Shown here: positions 31,236 through 43,649 of the stretch, piece after piece
How the letters are laid out: every line of letters starts with the position of its first letter
Position numbering within the stretch: position 1 is the stretch's first letter
Source of the DNA: Trichomonas vaginalis G3
Taxonomy: Eukaryota; Parabasalia; Trichomonadida; Trichomonadidae
NCBI RefSeq assembly: GCF_026262505.1
Contig: NC_067203.1
Location: forward strand, 19,387,411-19,451,410
Reading direction: 5' to 3'
Length of the DNA stretch: 64,000 nucleotides
The notes under the pieces: model-generated
Database searches by the model: none
Seen by the model: the letters and a program-made list of their open reading frames with translations, nothing else
Told to the model about the DNA's origin: nothing
Position numbers and translations under genes: made by a program

Positions 31236-31657
31236 TTATTTCTTTTTGTTCCCACTATCCGGATCGGTCATTGTAATTGTTTTTGTTATAGTATCAGCTT
31301 TATCTTTAACTTCAATCTTTTTTCCATCAGGATATTTAAACCAAAATTCCAAAAATTCGATATTGTCAATCTGTTCATATTTTAATCTATCAATTACATT
31401 TTTAATACCATCTGAAAATCTTATGAAATGGTCATTATATGGGTTTGATTGAACTAAATTTGAATGAAGTGAAATATAACCTGTTGATGAATATGACATT
31501 GACTCATATTTTCTGAAACACTAAAATTTATAACATGAATGAATTTCTTATTCGTTGAATTTATGAATTCTTGAGGTAATCTTATTTTAGTTTTATTTAT
31601 CACTGGAAAATAACGCTTTACCATATTTTTAATCGTAATAAAAATGTCAATTATCAA
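31236..31657 (-). pseudogene. Small minus-strand Polinton gene
   Basis: Isolated minus-strand coding stretch between plus-strand genes; Ser/Tyr-rich start (MSYSSTGYISLHS) and a Lys-rich end. Not recognised; looks interrupted. Confidence 0.35.
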
Positions 31658-32102
31658 TATTATTTCGAATAATAACTGTGAATTAAATTTAACAGTTAGC
31701 GGAATTTATAATGTTTACTCTCGTTTCTGTGAGTGGTAAATTCAATCCCATTCTTTTAGACCCTTCAGATTATATATCATTTATTAAAGATGACCATGAA
31801 AAAACGTATTGATATGTATATAAATAATGTGATAGCGAAATGGGATATTAACATGATTTTAAGTTATTTAAATGAATCATTTATCGTATGGTATGAAGAA
31901 AATTTTAAATCAAAACCGATAAACTTTTTGAACTTGATGAAATAAATAACCTTATTAAATTTCCGCTGAAAATTAAATTTTGTACTCCTCATCTTCGTTC
32001 ATTGTTGGGGATATTAAATTTTGAAAAAGATGTTGGGGATGTTTTGTATTCTGACACTGGTTCCAATTTCATTTTAATCAAATGTGATAAAGTTAATACC
32101 CA
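31658..32102. other. Polinton stretch without a clear gene
   Basis: Short plus-strand coding-like pieces only (for example NLTVSGIYN-type segments near 31690). Nothing can be named. Confidence 0.35.
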
Positions 32103-32354
32103 ATGAGATTTTCACATCAAACATTAGACCCTAACTCTTACCCATCAATACAAAGCATTTTATCCATCAACTTAAACACATTTTCTTTATCATATCCGTT
32201 TCAATTATCTGGGAATTCATTTATTCTTCATTCAAAAGATTTATCAAATATTAAATTTAGAGTAACTGACCTATTTGATTGTGATTTAGAATTCATGAAT
32301 GAAATATTATGGCAATTTCAAATAGAAAAAATAGGTGATGAGATAACAGATTAA
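32103..32354 (+). CDS. Unknown Polinton protein, 83 residues
   Basis: Starts MRFSHQTLDPNSYPSIQSIL. Hydrophobic/beta pattern in the middle. It lies directly before the fibre gene on the same strand. Not recognised. Confidence 0.4.
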   Translation: MRFSHQTLDPNSYPSIQSILSINLNTFSLSYPFQLSGNSFILHSKDLSNIKFRVTDLFDCDLEFMNEILWQFQIEKIGDEITD

Positions 32355-32491
32355 ATATTTATTTTTATAATCATAATAAATGATTAAACAACAGCAACCA
32401 CAGCAACTTAAGGCACAAAGCACCAGGTCCTCAGACCATTACATACGCCATATATGCATATAATTCAAAGACGGCAGAACAAACGCAAAGG

Positions 32492-34669
32492 TTGAAATAT
32501 GGAGATTTGGAGATAGTATTGAAAAATGACCATTTCGAATTCGTTTGCAAGGGTGGTGCAGTGATATCAAATATAAAAGAAATTTTATTTATGAATTCTA
32601 AAATTAAAGGTATAACGGATGATATAACATCAATTCCACCAGAAGAACAGAGATATTACGCATTAAATGCATTTCCTAAAGTTTTGAAGATTGGAAGATT
32701 TAATTTAAATGAGGAATTCATAGAAGGTTTCCTAAATGACATAATGAAGAAAGCAGATAAGGAATATGTGGATAGTGAGTTAAATAAGAAGGTGGATAAG
32801 GAATATGTGGATGAAAAAGATAATGAAATTAAAGAAAGGGTTGAATGGTATCATGAATGGACATCAAAGAAAAAAACTAAAGCCGATACAGGATGGGTTT
32901 CAGGATGTTTAGACCTTAAAGCGGATAAGGAATATGTTAACGATGAGTTAAATAAGAAAGCAGATAAGGAATATGTGGATAGTGAGTTAAATAAGAAGGT
33001 GGATAAGGAATATGTGGATGAAAAAGATAATGAAATTAAAGAAAGGGTTGAATGGTATCATGAATGGACATCAAAGATTTTAAAAACTAAAGCCGATACA
33101 GGATGGGTTTCAGGATGTTTAGACCTTAAAGCGGATAAGGAATATGTTAACGATGAGTTAAATAAGAAAGCAGATAAGGAATATGTGGATAGTGAGTTAA
33201 ATAAGAAAGCTAATATATCATTTGTTAATGAAGAAATAAAACAATCAGAGGTCTATTTTACTCCGCCATTTTTAAATTTTATGAAATCATCAGATAAACC
33301 TTTGATATAGATTCTTTTGAATGGATATGTTTCGATGGAGTGACCATGTATTTATTTTATACAGCTGGAGTGCTTTATTATTTTAAAACAAATGATTTTA
33401 AAAACTATGAATCATTTCCTCCATCTGTTTTGAATCCTGATACACGAAAGCAATCATTAATCCAAGAATTTTATATGTTGAATATAATAACGGTAAATTT
33501 ATGGGAATGATAACGGTTGAATGATTTTTGCCCTTGTTATTCATTCGATTGTATCCAATGGTTCAAATGTAATTTAAATCAAGATGCTAAATTTAAATAT
33601 TCAAATAATCCTATTAGATGTGTTAATAATAATGGGTACTAATTTATGAAGTCAATCAAATTTTCATTAGTGAGGATGGGATAAATTATTATATGTTTAG
33701 TATGATGTCATCAGATTTGAAAATTGATTATACAAGTAAGTGGTATTACATTAACAACATGTATTTTATCCTACAAAATGATAAAATTTATAGATCATCT
33801 TCAATATCACAAGGTCAATTTGAACAAATTTTTCAAGCTGATGGAGACATTGAAGCTTTATGTTATGGATCAAATGTTTATGTTCTCGTTTCAGGTGAAA
33901 TGGTCTATTCATATCCTGTAAGTTATAACAGACATATTTATTTATCACAGGATTTATCAAATTGGGAATTGGTTTATTCATTCACTCCAAAACTTACTCA
34001 AATTATAGATTTACAAATTTATTTTATATTGATGGGTATTTCATTGCTTTAGGATGTGGTGATTTAGTAAATATCAGTAGTGATGGAAGAAACTGGTCTG
34101 AAATCACAAAATTTCAAGATGTTAGAAAAGCAATTTTCAAAAATAATACGTTAATATTGATAACAAGACCAGTTTTAAATACTCACCCAAATTCAATATT
34201 ATATAATAAATTCAATATTCATAATGGATTAAATACAATTCTTGAGATGATTTACCCCATTGGTTCTATTTATACGTCAATGAACTCAACAAATCCTTCA
34301 GAAGTTTTAGGTTTCGGTATGTGGGAACAGATTGTAGATAAATTCCTCTATTGTGCTAGATATTCAAAGCAAACAGGAGGTTCGAAGAAAATTACTGAAG
34401 CAAACCTTCCACCGCACACTTATACAGGAACTACAAACTTTTCTGGTGACCATAGTCACTCATTAAGAGACCATCCATTATACAACTCAGAATATTATGC
34501 TGGCAATGACGTTTTATCTCCAGATTATAACCATTCGGCAAAAAAGACTTTTCGACCAACTGAACCAGGAGGAAATCATTCACACACTTTCACAACAAAT
34601 CCAATAGGCTTGGGTAAAGATTACATGCCACCATTTGTGACTATATTCGCATGGTACCGTGTTTATTGA
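32492..34669 (+). pseudogene. Fibre gene with phage-tail-collar-like end
   Basis: The first part is made of repeated units of the type DKEYVDSELNKK, including a duplicated segment of about 85 residues (32757-32990 and 32953-33200), as in trimeric tail fibres. The end carries a receptor-binding module of the tail-collar type: IYPIGSIYTSMNSTNPSEV, then GFGMWEQI, GGSKKI, HSHT and a closing MPPFVTIFAWYRVY. In phages such modules attach to host surfaces. A related gene lies in the right-edge Polinton. It looks broken in the middle. Confidence 0.7.
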
Positions 34670-34738
34670 ATGAACTAAATATATTTTATGTCTGTAATTA
34701 ATTAGGTAATGAAGTAATGGATGAACTACAGAAATAAA

Positions 34739-35215
34739 TGTTTACGTTAATGTTTACGTTAATGTTTACGTTAATGTTTATGTTAATGTTTTCAGGTCAT
34801 TCAATAATTAATTATTTTTGAAGAACTGAAGGTGTCACTATGTCACCATGTGTCACTCGGTTATTTAACTTCTCTGAAAAAATGAGACAACATGACATTT
34901 AGACAACAACACAGGAGGAAGGTAGTTATGAATTATTTTTGAATAACTGAAGGTGTCACTATGTCACTCGGTTATTTAACTCATGACATTTAGACAACAA
35001 CACAGGAGGAAGGTAGTTATGAATTATTTTTGAATAACTGAAGGTGTCACTATGTCACTCGGTTATTTAACTCATGACATTTAGACAACAACACAGGTCA
35101 TTCAATAATTAATTATTTTTGAAGAACTGAAGGTGTCACTATGTCACCATGTGTCACTCGGTTATTTAACTTCTCTGAAAAAATGAGACAACATGACATT
35201 TTGACAACATTTACG
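34739..35215 (+). repeat. Repeat block upstream of the primase-helicase gene
   Basis: Begins with a 12-base tandem (TTTACGTTAATG, four to five units, 34739-34790). Copies of a sequence with GAAGGTGTCACTATGTCAC and CTCGGTTATTTAACT follow; two have a 91-bp period (34912 and 35003). The inverted counterpart is at 37620-37960. Confidence 0.85.
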
Positions 35216-35282
35216 AAAATTTGATGCAGCCCAAAAATAAAGTTAGTTTTAAAATTATTTTTATTTTTTTATTCCTATATAA

Positions 35283-37595
35283 ATGACAGCAACAAACAAC
35301 AACAACAACTATATCGTTTCTGATGAACAAGTTATTGATTCATTAGCTGAGGAATTAGTTGTGGCAGAAACTAAAACCCTCAACGAAAGAATTGGTGAAA
35401 ACAAGATTGATTTACATAACTACCTCAAACATGATGGAGGAAGAGGAAGGAAAACTGATATGGCTTTATTAGTAAATAAAATTTCAAATTTAACGATTAT
35501 AGATGTTGATATCAATAAATCGTACAATGATGAACTTAAAGAAACAGTTGGAAAAGACATTTTATCAAAACTTTCGGATAAAGATGTTATCGTTAAAACC
35601 GCATCAGGAGGTCTTCACATTTATTGCAACACTAATTTCTTCTATGCAGTTTCGAACAGAATGATTAAATGTTATTCCTGCAATGATTATGATATTGACA
35701 TAATGACTTCTATTGATGATTCAAAGCGTTCATTAGTAGTTATGGCTGATTCAAGAGTTCGCAAGAATGCATCAGAACCAATCAATACATACTCATTCAT
35801 TCGTGGAAGTTATGATTCAACATTAACCAGAACAGTAAACGATATATTAAATGATTTGAATATTAAGGTAAGAGTTGAACAGAAGAGCGAAGAAATAAAG
35901 AGTATAATGAATGAAAACAAAGATGTAAACATTGACGATAAACTTGCCCAGAGCATAGTTGATGGCATCTGTGATTTTGAAGTACATAATGATGGTGGAA
36001 ACATGAATTTAGAAAAAGAAGTTACATTATTCACACTGTTGCAAGCAATTAATTCGTTACCTAATCATTTAATTAATGAAGCATACGATAACGTTTATAA
36101 TTTCTGCAATTTAACTGAAAATGCAAAAAGTAATTTTGAAAAAGCACGTAGTAGATATGCACATTTAATGACTTCTCCATTTGTTTTGGTGAAGATTCTA
36201 AAACTTTATCAAAAGGAATATTATGATGAATATGTTTTACCTTTATTACGTAAGCCAAAAATAACATTTGATATCAAACTTGATGACTCGTTTTTGATAA
36301 CAGATATTAGACGCAGGGCTGAAAATCATCAGTATAAAAACAGTTCTGAAGTAATTGAGGATTTATCACGTGTAATCCGTTTTGTAGATTGTGGAAACAA
36401 ATATTTCATTCAAAAGGACTATAATATCCACGACAAAATGAATCAAATATCATTCGTTCTTCAATCAAACATGAAAGAGTCACTCAAAATGATTAAATTA
36501 TTTAAAGAAGAAGGTAAAACAATAACAGCATGGGACGTACTACTAAATCAATTATCCTCATTAACCGTTAAGGGTGTTTGCTTTAAATCTGATTCTCCAG
36601 ATGTTTTCTCAACGTTTCAGGGTTATAAATACAACATTCTTGAAAAGCTTGATTACTCAAAAATTGAGATGTTTATGAATTTCATTAAAGAAGCCATTTG
36701 TGATAATAACGATGAAGTGTATAAATACCTTCTCGGCTGGATTGCATCAATGATTCAACATCCTGGAATCAAGAATGAAACAGCAATTATTTTGAAAGGA
36801 CTTCAGGGAACAGGTAAAAACAGATTCACAGACATTATTTCTGAACTCCTCGCCGGTTATTCATGTAAAAACATTACTGAAATAAGTGAGCTAACGGGTA
36901 ATTTCAACTCAGTAGTTGAAAATAAAATGTTTCTTGTACTTAATGAACTCAAGAATGTAGGTGAAGACAGACTTGCAAACTTCAACGCTTTGAAATCAAT
37001 TATTACGGATAATGAGATTAGAATTAATGAAAAGAATCAACCCAGAAGAACAGCTCAGAATGTTGCCAATTTCATTTTCGTAACTAACAACGTCTACCCT
37101 GTCAAAATTGAAGTTGGAGACAGAAGATACGTAGTTTTAAGGGTTAATGGTAAATTCAAGGGTCAATTTGATTACTTCAAGAATTTAATGGATTCATGCA
37201 CTAAGGAATTTTATGATAACCTTTTAACATATTTTATGCAATATGACCTTTCATCATTTAATGTACGAATCATACCGATGACTGAAGCCAAACAAGATTT
37301 AATTGAATTATCAACAAATCCTTTAGATGTATGGATAAATACACATTATGATGAATTGTGTGCAGGTATGACGTGTAAAAATGCTCTATTCTGCAAACCA
37401 TCAGACATGAAAGACAAGAATTTCCAAATGAGCATTAAGGATAAATGTGATAAGAAACAGGTAAGAATAGATGGTAAACAAACATGGTGTTATGTTTTGA
37501 AAGAAGAAATGAAAGGATTATATAAACAGGTTGAACCAAACGATAATGAGGATTCATTTACTGACGATGAAATACCTGTAAATGATGCTTTATAA
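35283..37595 (+). CDS. Primase-polymerase / SF3 helicase of the Polinton
   Basis: 770 residues in one frame. The N-terminal third is prim-pol-like (IIDVDIN, then VKTASGGLHIYC, matching the TxSGGxH motif of archaeo-eukaryotic primases). The C-terminal half is a superfamily 3 helicase: Walker A GLQGTGKNRF, an acidic site in FLVLNELKN, motif C FIFVTNN, and GDRRYVVL. This order resembles poxvirus D5-type replicative primase-helicases. It would open and prime the element's DNA for the polymerase encoded downstream. It looks whole. Inverted repeat blocks flank it on both sides. Confidence 0.8.
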   Translation: MTATNNNNNYIVSDEQVIDSLAEELVVAETKTLNERIGENKIDLHNYLKHDGGRGRKTDMALLVNKISNLTIIDVDINKSYNDELKETVGKDILSKLSDKDVIVKTASGGLHIYCNTNFFYAVSNRMIKCYSCNDYDIDIMTSIDDSKRSLVVMADSRVRKNASEPINTYSFIRGSYDSTLTRTVNDILNDLNIKVRVEQKSEEIKSIMNENKDVNIDDKLAQSIVDGICDFEVHNDGGNMNLEKEVTLFTLLQAINSLPNHLINEAYDNVYNFCNLTENAKSNFEKARSRYAHLMTSPFVLVKILKLYQKEYYDEYVLPLLRKPKITFDIKLDDSFLITDIRRRAENHQYKNSSEVIEDLSRVIRFVDCGNKYFIQKDYNIHDKMNQISFVLQSNMKESLKMIKLFKEEGKTITAWDVLLNQLSSLTVKGVCFKSDSPDVFSTFQGYKYNILEKLDYSKIEMFMNFIKEAICDNNDEVYKYLLGWIASMIQHPGIKNETAIILKGLQGTGKNRFTDIISELLAGYSCKNITEISELTGNFNSVVENKMFLVLNELKNVGEDRLANFNALKSIITDNEIRINEKNQPRRTAQNVANFIFVTNNVYPVKIEVGDRRYVVLRVNGKFKGQFDYFKNLMDSCTKEFYDNLLTYFMQYDLSSFNVRIIPMTEAKQDLIELSTNPLDVWINTHYDELCAGMTCKNALFCKPSDMKDKNFQMSIKDKCDKKQVRIDGKQTWCYVLKEEMKGLYKQVEPNDNEDSFTDDEIPVNDAL

Positions 37596-37619
37596 AGTAT
37601 GATTGGAATTTATTTTTGC

Positions 37620-37960
37620 ATTAATCCTCCTGTGTTGTCAAAATGTCATGTTGTCTCATTTTTTCAGAGAAGTTAAATAACCGAGTGACACATGGTGACG
37701 TAGTGACACCTTCAGTTCTTCAAAAATGCTTCATAAGTGCCTTCCTCATTAATCCAGCTGTGTTGTCAAAATGTCATGTTGTCTCATTTTTTCAGAGAAG
37801 TTAATTAACCGAGTGACACATGGTGACGTAGTGACACCTTCAGTTCTTCAAAAATAATTAATTATTGAATAACCTGAAACCATTAATGAAAACATTATTT
37901 TTGGGTCATTTACACTCATTACGATGAAGTCATGACAAATCATTTCCGGGACTGTTGTCA
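37620..37960 (-). repeat. Repeat block downstream of the primase-helicase gene
   Basis: Two copies (from 37627 and 37757, about 130 bp apart) of the block found before the gene, in inverted orientation: GTTGTCAAAATGTCATGTTG and ACCGAGTGACACATGGTGAC. Confidence 0.85.
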
Positions 37961-38020
37961 AAATGTCATGTTGTCACAAACTTTAGAACGGCATAATTTA
38001 AATTTTTATTTTTATCATAA

Positions 38021-38185
38021 ATGGATACCCCACAAGCTCAAAATTTACCACGAATCATAACAAGGGAGGAAACGATAAAAATGATGCGAGAACTTGCTAA
38101 AAATAACAAACCACTAAAATTGAGAAAATGTGGTTATGCAGTAATGATGGAAAGAGAGATGTTGTCGAAGAGGAATAAAAATTAA
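38021..38185 (+). CDS. Small Polinton protein, 54 residues
   Basis: Starts MDTPQAQNLPRIITREETIK after a TTTTTATTTTTATCATAA upstream motif and ends in a Lys/Arg-rich tail. Helical and basic; not recognised. Converges with the next minus-strand gene, overlapping it by 4 bases. Confidence 0.45.
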   Translation: MDTPQAQNLPRIITREETIKMMRELAKNNKPLKLRKCGYAVMMEREMLSKRNKN

Positions 38186-38478
38186 ATTTGGATAGAGTTT
38201 AAAAATTCATCTTTATTAAATTCATCTCTTCCAATCAATTTATTTATTCTATTAAATTCTTTTATTTTTGCTTCACTCAGTTTAAGGATTGAACGGTAAG
38301 TTTCTAATTTTTCGATTATTTCTTTCCTCTCTTTATCGTTTTCAGTTCCATTAGTTTTATTGTTTTCAACCCCACCGCATTGCGGCTTCTTTTTGTAATA
38401 GCATATTTTTGATTTAATTCTGTTTAGTTTCTTTTTATATTCATCGTCTGGACTCTTGACTGCTTTGTTGTCACTCAT
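38182..38478 (-). CDS. Unknown Polinton protein, 98 residues
   Basis: Highly charged (DDEYKKKLNRIKSKICYYKK at the start), helical, possibly DNA-binding. On the same strand as and directly downstream of the integrase gene, so perhaps co-transcribed. Confidence 0.45.
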   Translation of the reverse strand: MSDNKAVKSPDDEYKKKLNRIKSKICYYKKKPQCGGVENNKTNGTENDKERKEIIEKLETYRSILKLSEAKIKEFNRINKLIGRDEFNKDEFLNSIQI

Positions 38479-38497
38479 TTCTTACGAAATAAAAAAA

Positions 38498-39882
38498 TTA
38501 AATATTATTTAAATATAATGGAGTAATAAAATAAATCGGAATTTCTATTAATTTATTGTCAACTTCAACTAATGCATTGCCGTTAATATATCTAACAAAT
38601 TCAGCTATTGTGTCAAATCTTCGTCTTCTTTTTGTCATTGATTTATCAGTTTTTCCATAATCGAGATGAATTAAAACTTTATTTCCTTGTTTAAAATTCA
38701 TGAGCCCCGAATTAATTTGTTCACGTTTAACATCATTCAACCTTTCCATTTGCTTTCTAATATATTCCCATTCTTTTGAAATATCATTTTTCATTTCCAC
38801 CGGTTTCATGTTTATAGTTCTATGCCATGTATTATTATAATAATATACTAACTGTTGTATGATGGAGTCATGATTTCCATCCCAGTATATCTGACCGTTA
38901 ACCCCTAACGCATCTCTAAGAGTTCTCATTACCGCATCAACTATTTTATTATGAAACGTATATGGAGAGGATGAAAAGAAAAAATTAATTTGTGGGAAAT
39001 AATGAGCATAGCTGCCTGAAATCCTTTATCACCATCACCCCTGATATTATCTACTCTTTCATGATCTAGTAAGTATTGTATAGCTCTTCTTGTTTCCTGT
39101 TCTGTTTTCCCTTTCACCGGAATGCAATATAAATATCTAGTGTTAATGTTAATGGCAAATAAATAAGTAACGTTTCCTTTTGAATATTCCAGATGATCGA
39201 TTTCGTATGAATATGGATATGGAGCAAATGAAGGGCGACTAAATTTTTCCTTTAACGGTTGAATTTTCGGGTCAATTGGTTTATTTAATATCTTGAAATC
39301 CTTTTTAAAATCTTTTTGCTTCTTTAATGTTTGAAATGGATATAATAAAGTGAATGATGAAGGATTAACTGAAGGAGGAGGCGGTACTGTCGTTGGAGGT
39401 TTTGGTGTTGCAAGTGGTTTAATTTTATCTGCTTTGATTTTGGATTTCATTCCTTCCTTCATTAATTCTGGATGTATTCTATTCATTTGTTTTAAATATG
39501 CTGTATATAAAGGTTTGATATACTTTCCCGCTTCGAGTTTATGTTGAAGGATGAATTCCAAAAGTTGATCTTCATTTAAAAGTCGGGCTGAATATGGTTT
39601 AACTAATGAATCATAAATTAAAGCTTGTGCATCATTTATGGTCTGAAGGACCTGGGTGTTTTGTTCCTTTGGTTTTTGTGGCTCAGGATTATATAATTTA
39701 TATAATTCATCAATATCTTCTTCTGTTAATACTTTATTTTTGAAATCTTTCAACTGTTTAAGCTGTGATTTAGTTTTTCCCTTTGAATATTCATTATTTT
39801 TAATTTTGTCTTTAATTTCAGAAATTATTTTATTATGATATTTCAAAATTTCATTTTTATAATATGGATAATAATATTCCAT
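38498..39882 (-). pseudogene. Retroviral-type (RVE) integrase of the Polinton
   Basis: The N-terminal part is helical and Lys-rich. The central part has YEIDHLEYSKGNVTYLFAIN, an RNase-H-like core start, and RGDGDKGFQA. The end has YYNNTWHRTINMKPVEM, typical of RVE integrases of Polintons and Ty3-type elements. It would join element ends to the target. The N-terminal region includes a Pro-rich linker (KPPTTVPPPPSVNPSS). Looks broken. Confidence 0.75.
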
Positions 39883-40100
39883 ATCATCACCCGTTATATT
39901 ATTATTATATTTTTGGAGATATGCTTTTAATCATAATAATAAGAAAATTTTTGATTAAGTACTAAATCACAATTAAATTTTTTAAATCTGTGTTATCCAT
40001 TTATATAAAAATAAAATCAATGTTTTAAGGGTGCCCACCTCTTTGATCAAGAATCAAAACCATCATTAACGGTTCCTTTTGTCTCTTCTGTGGTATTTTA

Positions 40101-43100
40101 TTAAATAAATGGCATACAACATCCATTTTCACAACATACAGCCTTAGTGTGTGCTCCTGTTAATGCAGTCTTACCAATTGTTAAGCGAGTCATTGACCCA
40201 TTTTTAAGTTGTAAATTAATATTCTGACCATCAAATATCAATTTATCATTTATTATATCCAAATAATTTTTAGGTGTTAATTGTTTATTTTGTCGTAAAC
40301 TAACACCTTTCATTTTTTGTGCAATCTTTTTAAAATCACTTCCATCAATTGAACCATTGAATGATGTATAACACTTAGGACATAAAGCAACCATGTTATC
40401 ACCTTGTTTCTCAATTGCTAAACCCAATAACTTCTTCTCATGTGCTTTTTCTTCAGCTTTATTCTTTAATTTAGGTTTAAATTTCTCAACAAAACAGAAG
40501 AAATCAAATGGTGCGAATTTGAAAATGTTTTTATCATAAAATTGTTTATCAGTAACAATTGCTTGAAATGCTTGAGTGTTAGGAAGATTTGGGTCGCCAG
40601 CGATTGCCCAATAAGATGAATCAGTATCAGCTTCAATGAAATGAAAACGATTAAGATTCATGCATTTATACATAAAATCATAAATGAAAACCAAATACCA
40701 GTATTTAGCATTATCTAAAGTAAAGAATGCCTCTTGTAAACATGTATCACATCTATAAAATCTATCTTTAAGCATCACTTGATATGTATCTTCACCTATT
40801 TCTCTTATGTTTTTAAACTTATTTGACATACATGCAACGCGTGACTTCTGTGCATTCATTATTTTAGTCTTTGCGTAATTTTGTGTATTCATTGCATCGT
40901 AACCATATGATCCATTAAGCGAAATCTTGCAAAATAAACTTTTTCCTTTATTTCCTTCTAATTCAGCCTTTTGTCTTTCGTTCATAAATTCTTTCGCAAA
41001 TTCATTAAAACAAGTGTTTTTAGTAAATGTTAAAATTGATTGAATGTCATCAATGATAAAATGAAATCTGTCTATTAGATACCAAAGATAATAAGAAGAA
41101 AATGGTTGATATTGGTTGTGTGTTGATGCTAACTGAGTTAATTTTCTCTGTTTCTGGTCAACTGGTAGATTGTTTGATTTCATGTAATTATACATAAAAC
41201 TGCCAATTGTTTTTTCATCTGTGATAATATCTAAGTTTCTTATTATCGGTAAAAAGTTTATGTAATCATTAATGTATTTTTCATCAATGTGACCCTTTAC
41301 TTCAGCCACGAATAAAGTATTTTTCTTCTTAATTATTCCCAGTGCTTTTGCTTTCTTTGTTGCTGTATCACAAATGATAACACCATTCAATCTTCCCGGC
41401 ATATACATTTTATGGTCAGTATATTGAATGAAATCATGAGGATTAGATGAAAATGATGAAGGATATAATGAATTAAAGTCAACTCCAACGAAATGAGTCA
41501 TAATGTTGGTGGTGTCCTCATTTGATACAGTTTTAGTTTCTGGATTATATGAAAGTTTATTAATGTGCGTGATTCCTTTAAGATTAACACGATGTTGAAC
41601 ATTTGATAGACCACCAGTAATTCCATTACGGAGAATGTGATAAGCTTCAACTGAATCTAAAGTCATTGGTAAATTATTTTTTAATGCATAATTTCTTAAA
41701 TTGATTCTTAAACGTTGAACATCTTCATCTTTATTTGATTTTACGACATTGCAATAACAACACATTAACTGACAATTTTCTTTGGTATGTGGTTTTTCAT
41801 TATCGATTCTATCCAATGTTGGTTTATTTGCATATGTAAACGCTTTACCACACATTTTGCATTTAGATGAAAGGATTAAATCGTGATAGTATTGATAGTC
41901 ATCCATTGAAACATTGTTTTTAGTATCCCTTTCTGCTTTTCATCTTGTTTCTTATATGATTCAATTTTATATTTCCAATACTTTTTTGTTAATTCAAAAC
42001 TTGATTCCACATTTTCTTCTTCTGGATATGTTTCGTTAGGATTGAAGTTCTTATATGCTAACGCGTAACGAATCATTGATGCATTCGATGATAAAGAAAG
42101 ATTATGAAGCATGTCAATTTTATAAACAAATGTTTCTTCGATAATTTTATCAATTGGGTCAATCATAATTTCAACGTCTTTATTGCAATAATGAATAAAA
42201 TATTCTAATCTATTCTCAAAATTTTTAGCATCATTGAGATATATTTGATAATCTGAATCGGATATTGTTTCTTGTGTTAATGCTGAATAAAATGAATCTT
42301 GAGTGAATGGTTCCTTTTTATATAATTCATCTTCGTAATTCTCCCATGTGATGAATTGATAAGGGAAAAAGGATTTAACACGTGATTTATTGTTTCCGAA
42401 ATCTTGAGTGAATTGGTCTAATGTTCCACCCGCTATATAATTTCTGATGTCAATAAATCTTAATTCATATGGACAGTTTGTTTTCTTTACTATGACTTGC
42501 TTAAATTGAGAAGAAGAACCCAGCATTGATTTTATCTTCCATTTTGCAGTATTTAAATCACGAAGAATTAAATTTAAATCAAACTTTCCTGAATTAAAAC
42601 CAATGATATTCACTTTATTAAATTCTTCATCTAAAAGCTCTTTCATTGCTTCCTTTTGTTTCTCATTTAATGTATTCATTAATTCTTCATATTGTTCAAT
42701 ATTTGATTTAGCAACTAATGAACAGGTTGAAAATAAAAATTCAATCCAATCAGAGATGAACGAATCACTTGATGTTAAGCAAAAATTCCTCGTAAATGTT
42801 TTATCACGGTCTACGACCTCGCCGCTTTGCGGCTTTATTTTGACAGTTGATGATACCATAAATGGTTTTAAGTAAGCGTTCAAAGTTGCACATTCAGAAA
42901 GTTGAAGTTCTTCTTTAGTCTCTAATGTTTCGAAGTCAAAAGTAATATAATATCTTGTTGGTTTATAATATTCCTGCAAATTATGTGCTAATAGCCATTG
43001 ATATATCTTCTGTTTCGTGATATGTGGTGCATATGGTTGTTGTGTGTTTTGCAATTGAACGTCTTGAATTAATCTTCCATTATTTTCTTTACATTTCTCA

Positions 43101-43570
43101 CAATGTTTTAAAAATCTTCTTTGGTTTTTCCTTTCTGGATCATCACGGATAGAATATACTTCTTCTTTGCAAAAGGGGCAAACTTTATATCCTGTGAGTG
43201 CTTCAACGTCTGTAATTCTGTCAGCGTGAAGTTTTCCACATGGACTCTGTGTTAATAAAATATTTACTGTTTCAAATTCTGGATCTATCATTATTGATTC
43301 CACTAATGGAAAGTCTACCTTGTTAATGTCTACGTCTTCTGGTTGAGGGTCACAATAATAAAAATCAATATTAACGTTTAACATTCTTGCTAACCTCTCA
43401 CTTTCTGATGAAATGTCAAATCCTTCATATGCATCTATGGCTTCATTTAAATAACTTCTACGAGTTTTAGGATTAACACCATCAGGAATGTTATAGAAGC
43501 GTTTAAATAACCTTCTACCTTCGGCTCTTATTTGATTATCATTCATTTTAGCTGTTCCATTTTTGTTCAT
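40101..43570 (-). pseudogene. Protein-primed family B DNA polymerase of the Polinton
   Basis: The N-terminal part has exonuclease motifs (YITFDFETLE; GFNSGKFDLNLI; YCNKDVEIM). The polymerase part has motif A DFNSLYPSSF, motif B KISLNGSYGY and motif C EADTDSSYW, the set of protein-primed PolB. An insert with CKMCGKAF, LDRID, NCQLMCCYCN looks like an HNH/endonuclease-VII zinc-binding fold. This polymerase defines Polintons and replicates the element. It is not one continuous frame. Confidence 0.85.
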
Positions 43571-43649
43571 TTATGTAAGAATAAAAATTAAAAAATAAAT
43601 AAAAATAAAGTTTATTTTTTTTAAAGTCCGAGACTCAGAGAGTCCAGGG

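Noticed and set aside
38498-39882. LTR retroelement because of the retroviral-type integrase
   Set aside because: No reverse transcriptase or LTRs; the neighbouring protein-primed polymerase shows it is a Polinton integrase.
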